Part shown: positions 1 through 5,120 of the stretch, piece by piece
How positions within the stretch are numbered: the stretch's first letter is position 1
Layout: each line of letters begins with the position of its first letter
NCBI RefSeq assembly: GCF_009711475.1
Contig: NZ_SMMD01000799.1
Location: 1-8,717, forward strand
DNA from: Fulvivirga aurantia
GTDB taxonomy: Bacteria; Bacteroidota; Bacteroidia; Cytophagales; Cyclobacteriaceae
DNA: 8,717 bases
Reading direction: 5' to 3'
The notes under the pieces: model-generated
What the model saw: the letters and a program-made list of their open reading frames with translations, nothing else
The model's database searches: none
What the model was told of the DNA's origin: nothing
Position numbers and translations under genes: made by a program

Positions 1-698
1 AATTCTTTATTTAAAAACTTGACTTCATCATTTTCATAATCGGTGATTAATAGTGCAACGGTGAGATTTTCAAAGACGTTATCAAAAAGCTGTTTTTGAA
101 GTTTTACTTTTTGTTGTGAGCGCTCCTTCAGGCGTTGCTCTGTTTTTGCTTCGGTAATATCTCTGGCACTACAACTCACTCCTGTAACTACATTATTGGT
201 AATAATTGGGGTAAAATGGTTTTCGCTATAAAGTATCTCACCATTTTCACTGTTTTTAGAAACATCGATAAATTGCTCTCCTGCTAAGGCTCTATCGTAA
301 TACTGTTTCCACCAATTTCGGGTATCTTCATCAAACACCTCACTAAGTAAGTAATCCCCTTCTTTAGGGTTTGGAATAAATCGCTTGATAGATGTGGCAA
401 ATTGCTTGTTGAAAGCTGTAAGGCAGTAATTACTATCAATAGACCAAAGCAGGTTGGTTGAGTAATCTACCAAATTAGATTTTGCCTTGAGGGTCGCTTG
501 GTTTGAAGGCTGGTCGGTCTTAAATATTTTAACAATGTAGTATGACAGTGCTATAAAAAACAGAAAGTTTAGCGGGATTAAACTCACTGACTGGTAGGGT
601 AGAGGTATGTACGATTTTATTAAGAAATAACCAAGAAAATTAACAACTACAAAAATCAGAACGGCTAAAGTATACTCCTTGAGGCTGATTCGGTACAT
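1..698 (-). CDS. Membrane-anchored PAS-domain sensor protein, N-terminal part (runs off the left edge)
   Basis: An open frame starts at ATG 698 and stays open to base 1, giving 232 codons with no stop, so the gene is cut by the window edge. The visible protein has two predicted membrane helices (about residues 8-28 and 38-58) joined by a very short loop. A PAS-like domain follows (about 75-183), starting around NLLWSIDSNYCLTAFNKQF and closing with the typical SARDITEAK. A short charged helix (184-205) leads into what looks like a second PAS domain (FDNVFENLTVALLITD). This architecture is usual for Bacteroidota sensor histidine kinases, but the output domain is not visible, so kinase function is inferred. 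It lies 133 bp downstream of the DoxX gene, past a probable terminator, so it is probably a separate transcription unit. The upstream sequence has no Shine-Dalgarno motif. Confidence 0.8.
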   Translation of the reverse strand, partial: MYRISLKEYTLAVLIFVVVNFLGYFLIKSYIPLPYQSVSLIPLNFLFFIALSYYIVKIFKTDQPSNQATLKAKSNLVDYSTNLLWSIDSNYCLTAFNKQFATSIKRFIPNPKEGDYLLSEVFDEDTRNWWKQYYDRALAGEQFIDVSKNSENGEILYSENHFTPIITNNVVTGVSCSARDITEAKTEQRLKERSQQKVKLQKQLFDNVFENLTVALLITDYENDEVKFLNKE

Positions 699-759
699 TG
701 GTAATTGACTATACAATTAGAAGAAACAAAACTTTATATTTATTCTATGTAAAATACTG

Positions 760-781
760 AAAAATAGCTTCTTAATGAAGC
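760..781 (-). terminator. Probable intrinsic terminator after the DoxX gene
   Basis: Read on the minus strand, GCTTC-ATTAA-GAAGC (781 to 767) forms a 5-bp stem with a 5-nt loop. TATTTTT follows at once. A second perfect 6-bp stem, CGTCTG/CAGACG with a 5-nt loop (789-805), lies just upstream in the transcript but has no U run. The stem is short, so this is a moderate call. Its position about 50 bp past the DoxX stop and before the next gene fits a transcript end. Confidence 0.4.
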
Positions 782-831
782 AATATCGCGTCTGTTTTGC
801 AGACGGATTGTGATTAAACGGTATAAGTCAA

Positions 832-1209
832 TCAGTTCATAAGCATTGGGAGGTATTTGCGCCAGTTTTCGCCAATAACCCATAGCAGGATGCCAGTCAG
901 TATGATTGGTAACAACAAACCCTCACCTACATAAAAGTGCGTAAGTAAAATTCCTATCATAATTGGTGTGATCATCACAGCAGCTAATGCTCTGGTTTTA
1001 GGAATAATGAAAAGGATGCCGCTTACGATTTCAGCTGTAGCAAGCAGAGGCATGAGCCAGCCAATTTGCATCATACCATTAAACATATCCATCAGTTTTT
1101 CTGGCATGTCTTCAGGCATCGGCATGTATTGAAAAAACTTATTGAGGCCTGCATTGATAAACATGAGACCAAAAAGCAGGCATACGACAAATAGAATCTT
1201 AGATTTCAT
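832..1209 (-). CDS. DoxX-family small integral membrane protein
   Basis: This 125-residue protein has four predicted membrane helices (about 5-22, 50-69, 72-91 and 97-112), the size and topology of the DoxX family. The first helix ends in FINAGLNKFF, resembling the family's F-x-x-G-G-x-x-K signature, and residues 56-70 carry the typical second-helix pattern ending in IPKTR. DoxX and DoxD proteins were first described as thiosulfate:quinone oxidoreductase subunits in archaea, but many bacterial DoxX proteins have no known activity, so a quinone-linked sulfur role here is inferred from the neighbours. The loop between helices 1 and 2 is rich in methionine (eight Met in residues 29-53). The gene starts 61 bp after the hybrid kinase stop. 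A C9 tract (1212-1220) sits 2 bases before the ATG, where a ribosome binding site would normally be. Confidence 0.75.
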   Translation of the reverse strand: MKSKILFVVCLLFGLMFINAGLNKFFQYMPMPEDMPEKLMDMFNGMMQIGWLMPLLATAEIVSGILFIIPKTRALAAVMITPIMIGILLTHFYVGEGLLLPIILTGILLWVIGENWRKYLPMLMN

Positions 1210-1211
1210 CT

Positions 1212-1220
1212 GGGGGGGGG
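1212..1220 (-). repeat. C9 homopolymer directly before the DoxX start codon
   Basis: Nine consecutive C residues on the coding strand (G on the plus strand) end two bases before ATG 1209; with the preceding CCA the tract reads CCACCCCCCCCC. A weak TAnnTTTG-like box (TAATTTAG, 1249 to 1242, seven of eight matches) lies upstream. If that is the promoter, the tract falls in the short 5' leader and not in the promoter spacer. Such tracts are prone to slippage and to sequencing error. Confidence 0.9.
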
Positions 1221-1270
1221 TGGTTTTGAAATCAAGTTACTCTAAATTATAGTATGGAAAAAGTTAAGCC

Positions 1271-3346
1271 CTACTGATTCTCTGAAATATCGGAAAGAAG
1301 AACTTTAATTATTTGTAAGTCTAACGGCTTGGCAAAATGCTTGTCAAAACCGGCCGCCTGAGCTTGATCAATGGCATCTTCGTGGCCATAACCGGAAGCT
1401 GCAAACAGTCTTCCATTATAACCATTGGCTCTAAGGCTCTTTACTACATCGTAGCCAGTCATATCTGGTAAGCCGATGTCTACAAATGCCACTGCGGGCT
1501 TTTCGAGAGAAATAAGGTCAATGCCTTCCTGGCCGTTAGAAGCTCTATGGATCTCACAACCCATTTTTTGTAAGATACTTCCAAAGGTCATCAGCAAATC
1601 CTCATTATCATCTACCAACACCACTTTCAGGTTGTTTTTGATGCGAACATTATTGTTAGTTTCCGAACCTGAATCTATGATTTGAGGCGCCTGTGGTAGC
1701 GAAAGTGTGAATGTAGAGCCTTTGCCGATACCATCACTATGCGCTGTAATATCCCCATCATGCATCTCTGCGAGTTCCTTCACCAGGGTAAGTCCTATAC
1801 CCATTCCAGAGTTGGCTTTACCTTCAGGTGCCTTTTGGTAGAAAGGATCAAATACTTTTTCCAGCGTCTCTTTGTCAATCCCAATGCCGCTGTCAGCAAT
1901 CTGAATTTTAATTTGGTTACCATCTGCCCAGCTTTTTAGCTGCAGCTTACCATTTTCCTGTGTATACTTGATGGCATTACTTACTAGGTTAGAGACGATT
2001 TGATCTATGCGTGTAGAATCTCCATTTACCCAAAGATTATCTTCAATGTCTGTCTTAAGTTCTATGTCTTTAGGGTTTACCAACTGAAGAATTTCCTGTT
2101 TTTTATTAGTTAATAAGTCAGAGACATTAAAAACAGCCCGTTTGAGTTTTACGGTATTTCTACTAATTCTTGAAAGGTCGAGCAAATCATCTAAAAGCTG
2201 CGACATGGTAGAAATACCTCTTTTCATTATTCCCATCACCTGGTCCTGAGTGGCGATACCCATATCCAGCATGTCTACACTACCTTTCAGTGAGGCCAAG
2301 GGGTTTCGTAGTTCATGACCTAGCAACGATAAGAAATCATTTTTTCGCTTATCGGCTTCTTCCAGTTTAGAAACAGCATTTTTAAGAGAAGATTCTAATT
2401 CCATCTGATCTGTGATGTCCGTATTGGTACCAAACCAGTTGGTGATGTTACCATCTTCATCTTTTATCAATTCTGCTCTGGATAAAAACCAACGAAATTC
2501 TCCATCCTTACTTTTTAGCGGAAAAGTGTCTTCCCAGGCTTCACCTGCCTCAACATGGTTGTTAAATTTCTCCACTACGCGATCTACATGGTCAGGATGA
2601 TGTACTTTCATCCAGCCCCAGCCTTTCATTTCATCGAGGGTGGTGCCGGTATAGTCATACCAACGATTGTTGTACCAGTAGATATATCCGGAGCTATCAG
2701 TCATCCAGGCCAGCTGAGGTATTGAGTTGGCCATAGTGCGAAATTGCTCTTCACGAATGGCTACGAGCTCCTCCAAACTATCTATACCAGATATTTTATC
2801 GTTGAGGTTTTCCGGGTGGTTGAGTGGGGTAGAAGCATGCTTTGTAATATGCTCTACCATTTCACCTGATTCCAGCAGTTTCAAGCCTCCCGACTCATGA
2901 GTGGAATTGAAACTGTTTTTATCGATGAGTGCCAGTCCTTTTAGTTTAACTATAAACTCAAGACCTTTATAATCATAGGTAGACTTAGGCGAAAGCTCTA
3001 TGGCTACAGCACGGCTGCCGTAATTGAGTGCCAATGATTTGTAAAGACTTTCTTGCGCTTTGCTCTCTGTAGCAGTCTTTTTATCTTCGACCTTAACTCT
3101 TCCGCCACCTAACTTAATCTGCTTATTATTCTGAATTATGTAGACTTGATCGCGTTGAATACTAGCGCTATCGGTCACTTCCAATACGGGTAGCTCTACA
3201 TCAGTAAGCTTTATATTATCATTTGTAATGATCAGATAGGCAAACCCCTCATGCTCGATTAGCTTTTTAAGCAAAGCGCTTGCACAATCGACTCTCTCCG
3301 CATCGATTTGTATTACTATAACTAGTTTTGGTGACACATGATCCAT
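1271..3346 (-). CDS. Hybrid sensor histidine kinase with degenerate CheB-like N-terminus (CheB*-PAS-HisKA-HATPase-REC)
   Basis: The product is 691 aa from ATG 3346. A longer TTG start at 3358 is possible, but it lies 2 bases after a T run and adds only four residues. Residues about 6-176 align by eye with the CheB methylesterase domain: GFAYLIITND matches the GFAFVVVQHL stretch, ELPVLEVTDSASIQRDQVYI matches the LPV-E-DG-V-VY stretch, and the YGSRAVAIELS block matches the GxRAVGVVLSGTGSDG block. The catalytic Ser (GASxGG), His (QH) and Asp (GSDG) motifs are all absent, so it is probably a pseudoenzyme sensor. PAS lies at 198-314. HisKA has the phospho-accepting His344 (LLGHELRNP), and the ATPase has N453/N457, DSGIGI at 485-490 and GMGIGL at 514-519. 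The C-terminal receiver domain (573-687) has D579/D580, phospho-acceptor D623, S651 and K673. No membrane helix is seen, so it is cytosolic. It lies between the DsrE-like and DoxX genes; regulation of the sulfur genes is inferred. Confidence 0.88.
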   Translation of the reverse strand: MDHVSPKLVIVIQIDAERVDCASALLKKLIEHEGFAYLIITNDNIKLTDVELPVLEVTDSASIQRDQVYIIQNNKQIKLGGGRVKVEDKKTATESKAQESLYKSLALNYGSRAVAIELSPKSTYDYKGLEFIVKLKGLALIDKNSFNSTHESGGLKLLESGEMVEHITKHASTPLNHPENLNDKISGIDSLEELVAIREEQFRTMANSIPQLAWMTDSSGYIYWYNNRWYDYTGTTLDEMKGWGWMKVHHPDHVDRVVEKFNNHVEAGEAWEDTFPLKSKDGEFRWFLSRAELIKDEDGNITNWFGTNTDITDQMELESSLKNAVSKLEEADKRKNDFLSLLGHELRNPLASLKGSVDMLDMGIATQDQVMGIMKRGISTMSQLLDDLLDLSRISRNTVKLKRAVFNVSDLLTNKKQEILQLVNPKDIELKTDIEDNLWVNGDSTRIDQIVSNLVSNAIKYTQENGKLQLKSWADGNQIKIQIADSGIGIDKETLEKVFDPFYQKAPEGKANSGMGIGLTLVKELAEMHDGDITAHSDGIGKGSTFTLSLPQAPQIIDSGSETNNNVRIKNNLKVVLVDDNEDLLMTFGSILQKMGCEIHRASNGQEGIDLISLEKPAVAFVDIGLPDMTGYDVVKSLRANGYNGRLFAASGYGHEDAIDQAQAAGFDKHFAKPLDLQIIKVLLSDISENQ

Positions 3347-3360
3347 AAATGAGCACAATT

Positions 3361-3388
3361 AAAAATAAGTTGACTTGAAGCCAACTTT
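3361..3388 (-). terminator. Terminator or attenuator hairpin just before the hybrid kinase
   Basis: On the minus strand, AAGTTG (3387-3382), a 9-nt loop and CAACTT (3372-3367) form a perfect 6-bp stem. It is followed by A and then TTTTT (3365-3361). This is the layout of an intrinsic terminator for the upstream rhodanese/DsrE operon. It ends only 14 bases before the kinase ATG, so any kinase transcript starting upstream must pass through it, which also allows an attenuator role. Confidence 0.55.
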
Positions 3389-3395
3389 TACATAG

Positions 3396-3428
3396 AGCTA
3401 AACAGTCGAGAGGAATTAAAGTTTAGCT
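3396..3428. repeat. 8-bp perfect inverted repeat with 17-bp spacer
   Basis: AGCTAAAC at 3396-3403 is the exact reverse complement of GTTTAGCT at 3421-3428. It begins 19 bp after the DsrE-like stop codon, upstream of the terminator-like hairpin at 3361-3388 in transcript order. It could be an mRNA 3'-end stem, a first half of a leader structure, or a protein binding site. Nothing in the sequence decides between these. Confidence 0.5.
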
Positions 3429-3446
3429 TCGAATATGAAAAACTAC

Positions 3447-3983
3447 TTAAAAAATTAAGAGTTGATAACCTTCCTTCTGTAGCATGATGAGGGTAGTCAT
3501 TGCGGAGACAGCCATATCTACATCTGCATGGAGGTCTGTTTCTTTATAGCCTTTTCTAAAAAATGATTGTCCGCATACATAAAATGCAACACCCCGAGCT
3601 AGCAAAGCTTGCATTAATTCTGAATTTGGGTTTTGTGACCCCAAAAGCGTCTTATAACTCTCATCGGATAAAGCCAAAGTAGTAGCTCCACCATGAAGCA
3701 CAATCTTAATATCGAGTTGCTCTGGTGCAATATTGCTGAGTTTATAAAGATTGATCAGACGTGCCACTCTATCAAGATCTTTGTTTAGGGCAGAATGATC
3801 TTCCGGTCCGTTCACAATATCGATCACTATTTTCTCACCTGTGATTGGTGTAAAAGCATCTGATGGCACCTTTACCACACCACCATAATTATTTATTTCC
3901 GGATAAATAAGATTAGTGTTTGATTGCGCCATGGTGATGTGCGTGAATATTGACAAAATGATGATTAGTGCAAACTTTCTCAT
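3447..3983 (-). CDS. Secreted DsrE/DsrF-like sulfur-carrier family protein
   Basis: This 178-aa protein has an N-terminal signal peptide (hydrophobic 5-18, likely cleavage after MAQ at residue 20), so it should act in the periplasm. The mature part has the DsrE/F-like pattern: KIVIDIVNGPED strand (51-62), a helix with RVARLINLYK, the central KIVLHGGATTLAL (93-105), and GVAFYVCGQSF (131-141) with Cys137 at the place where DsrE-family proteins carry their conserved cysteine. A late segment (about 155-178) fits the usual final helix and strand. DsrE-type proteins receive and pass on persulfide sulfur; exported versions are poorly understood. The gene starts 15 bp after the secreted rhodanese stop and is the last gene of that operon. 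This pairing suggests a sulfur relay between the two in the periplasm, which is inference. Confidence 0.82.
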   Translation of the reverse strand: MRKFALIIILSIFTHITMAQSNTNLIYPEINNYGGVVKVPSDAFTPITGEKIVIDIVNGPEDHSALNKDLDRVARLINLYKLSNIAPEQLDIKIVLHGGATTLALSDESYKTLLGSQNPNSELMQALLARGVAFYVCGQSFFRKGYKETDLHADVDMAVSAMTTLIMLQKEGYQLLIF

Positions 3984-3998
3984 AGAAGTTGATGTGAT

Positions 3999-4487
3999 TT
4001 AATAAACCTTCTTTCCTTTCTTAAGCCAAATACCCCATGTTTTGTTAAAGGCATGAACATTTTTTGTTTCACAACCATCTTTGTAAACTGATTTGCCCTG
4101 GTTAACCCACTCAAACAAGCCACCATATAAGTTGTAGACTCTTGTAAAACCGGCAGCCTGTAGTTTTTCGGTAATTTTCTCACTACGGTAGCCAATACTA
4201 CAATAAATTACGAGGGGTTCATCTTTAGAGAGGCAAGAGGTTCTTTCGATATCAAAACTGTCGAAACCTACCCAGGTCGCTTCAGCAATGTGGCTTACCT
4301 GATACTCTTCCAAAGAGCGCGCATCGATAAAGTGGAAGTTGCCTTTGGCAGCATCTGATATTGAAATGGTGGCTACATTACTGCTAAGTAATGTTTTAAG
4401 TACAAGATCGTAAGCAGTACTGCTTACTTTTTGGGCAAAACCAGAGTACATCACAAATATTAATATGGCTGAGAGTATAAATCTCAT
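3999..4487 (-). CDS. Secreted single-domain rhodanese (sulfurtransferase)
   Basis: The 162-aa product has a signal peptide (residues 1-18, ending GFA before QK), so it is periplasmic. The rhodanese domain spans about 38-132: FHFIDARSLEEYQVSHIAEA carries the Asp/Arg and the H-I-A substrate-side motif. The active-site loop is YCSIGYRS with catalytic Cys96 and Arg101, and YNLYGGLFEW is the family's C-terminal block. An extra tail ending NKTWGIWLKKGKKVY has a second Cys (139) of unknown role. Rhodaneses move sulfane sulfur through a cysteine persulfide on the loop cysteine. The start is fixed by an ATGA overlap with the stop of the 73-aa gene, showing translational coupling. Codons 21-39, linking signal peptide and domain, contain two compact inverted repeats at 4375-4427. 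Confidence 0.88.
   Translation of the reverse strand: MRFILSAILIFVMYSGFAQKVSSTAYDLVLKTLLSSNVATISISDAAKGNFHFIDARSLEEYQVSHIAEATWVGFDSFDIERTSCLSKDEPLVIYCSIGYRSEKITEKLQAAGFTRVYNLYGGLFEWVNQGKSVYKDGCETKNVHAFNKTWGIWLKKGKKVY
4375..4394. repeat. Perfect 8-4-8 inverted repeat inside the secreted rhodanese gene
   Basis: ACATTACT (4375-4382), a 4-base spacer, and AGTAATGT (4387-4394) form an exact inverted repeat that would give a tight 8-bp hairpin in the mRNA. It lies in the codons linking the signal peptide to the rhodanese domain, 15 bp from a second, larger palindrome. Confidence 0.7.
4410..4427. repeat. Perfect 18-bp palindrome inside the secreted rhodanese gene
   Basis: GTAAGCAGTACTGCTTAC equals its own reverse complement over all 18 bases. 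In mRNA it would fold as a 7-bp stem with a GUAC loop. On the coding strand it shares AGCAGTA with the neighbouring inverted repeat at 4375-4394: TAAGCAGTACTG here, TTAGCAGTAATG there, 10 of 12 identical. Confidence 0.7.
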
Positions 4488-4705
4488 TTTTTAGACTGAG
4501 CAAATTTAAGAATTATGGCGACCATAAGCAGTAGCCATGGTAAACCATGCAATAGCAGATCAAAATAATCCTGAGCATCCATGCCAACACCACCACCAGC
4601 AATCCACCTGATTTTACCCAACAGGTGTGGTTCGGGGTAAAAAGGAGCAAGGCCCAGTGTAAGACTTGCCAGCAAGCTTATTTTGAGAAATTGGTTCCTA
4701 TTCAT
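4484..4705 (-). CDS. Small two-helix inner-membrane protein of unknown function
   Basis: This 73-aa protein has two predicted membrane helices (about 8-23 and 50-67). Between them is a loop with PEPH (24-27), KIRW (31-34) and a glycine-rich GGGVGM run (37-42), and the tail is basic (QSKK). I do not recognise a named family. Its ATG follows the stop codon of the cytoplasmic rhodanese with no gap (TAAATG), and its own stop overlaps the next rhodanese start as ATGA. That tight coupling, between a cytoplasmic and a periplasmic sulfurtransferase, argues strongly that it is a real gene. It could be a membrane partner linking the two, but that role is only inferred from position. The charged and aromatic loop looks more conserved than random sequence, although no alignment was possible. 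Confidence 0.75.
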   Translation of the reverse strand: MNRNQFLKISLLASLTLGLAPFYPEPHLLGKIRWIAGGGVGMDAQDYFDLLLHGLPWLLLMVAIILKFAQSKK

Positions 4706-5029
4706 TTAGGCATTGTTCCAACCGATAATACCGCCAGAAAGATTATAAAGATTTTCAAAACCTATTTTACTCATTTTCTTACAAGCTCTGGCGCTACGGG
4801 CACCACTTCTACAATATACCAGGTATGTTTTATCTCGATCAAGTGCTTTTACCTTATTGGTAAAGTCAAATGACATTAAGTTGATGTTGAGATGGTTAGG
4901 TATGGCACCGGCAAATACTTCAGCAGGAGTTCTCACATCCAGGATTTGTACATCAGGTTGCGACATCAGCTCTCTGAAGGTGGCACTATCTATATTTTTG
5001 TGTTTTGATTTTTTAAGCAGTCCAAACAT
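4706..5029 (-). CDS. Cytoplasmic single-domain rhodanese (sulfurtransferase)
   Basis: The 107-aa product is a minimal rhodanese without signal peptide or membrane helix, the size of GlpE/PspE-type proteins. ILDVRTPAEVFAGAIPNHLNI (29-49) carries the conserved Asp-Val-Arg and Gly-x-Ile-Pro-x-His motifs. The active-site loop is YCRSGARS with catalytic Cys73 and Arg78; LSGGIIGW (97-104) is the closing motif. Such proteins carry persulfide sulfur between thiosulfate or protein persulfides and acceptors such as cyanide, thioredoxin or TusA. The gene is first in its operon, behind the palindrome at 5078-5093 and a TAnnTTTG box at 5049-5056. TAAAAT directly precedes the ATG, an A-rich start context common in this phylum. 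It differs from the two exported rhodaneses nearby, so sulfur appears to be handled on both sides of the membrane. Confidence 0.9.
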   Translation of the reverse strand: MFGLLKKSKHKNIDSATFRELMSQPDVQILDVRTPAEVFAGAIPNHLNINLMSFDFTNKVKALDRDKTYLVYCRSGARSARACKKMSKIGFENLYNLSGGIIGWNNA

Positions 5030-5048
5030 ATTTTATGTGTTAAAACAT

Positions 5049-5056
5049 CAAATCTA
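5049..5056 (-). promoter_or_regulatory. Bacteroidota -7 promoter element for the rhodanese operon
   Basis: TAGATTTG on the minus strand matches the Bacteroidota -7 consensus TAnnTTTG exactly. It predicts a transcript start near 5044-5045, about 16 bases before the ATG at 5029. No TTTG-type -33 element sits at normal spacing, as expected for a promoter that depends on an activator bound at the palindrome just upstream. Confidence 0.55.
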
Positions 5057-5077
5057 CGCTAGCAAAAACTACCGCTG

Positions 5078-5093
5078 TGTAACAAAAGTTACA
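5078..5093. promoter_or_regulatory. Crp/Fnr-type palindromic operator upstream of the rhodanese operon
   Basis: TGTAAC-AAAA-GTTACA is a perfect 6-4-6 inverted repeat. The half-site spacing and TGTNAC-like arms resemble operators of Crp/Fnr-family regulators. Its centre (5085.5) lies about 41 bp upstream of the transcript start predicted from the TAnnTTTG box, the usual position for class II activation by this family. It is in the only long gap between the two gene clusters, which supports a regulatory role. The regulator itself is not in the window. Confidence 0.6.
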
Positions 5094-5120
5094 AACGGCT
5101 GCTAAATGTAGATTTCACAG

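Noticed and set aside
789..805. 6-bp hairpin CGTCTG/CAGACG as a stand-alone terminator
   Set aside because: It has no U run on either strand; the nearby hairpin at 767-781 with TATTTTT is the better terminator candidate.
3347..3358. TTG start giving a kinase longer by four residues
   Set aside because: It would begin 2 bases after the T run of the terminator hairpin, leaving no room for a leader; ATG 3346 is in frame and leads directly into the conserved domain.
3980..4195. Minus-strand 71-codon frame in another phase within the secreted rhodanese gene
   Set aside because: The rhodanese frame carries the catalytic loop and signal peptide; this frame has no motif and overlaps it almost entirely.
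4625..4873. Plus-strand open frame of 82 codons
   Set aside because: It lies opposite the small membrane protein and the cytoplasmic rhodanese, both with clear family or coupling evidence, and its translation shows no recognisable motif.
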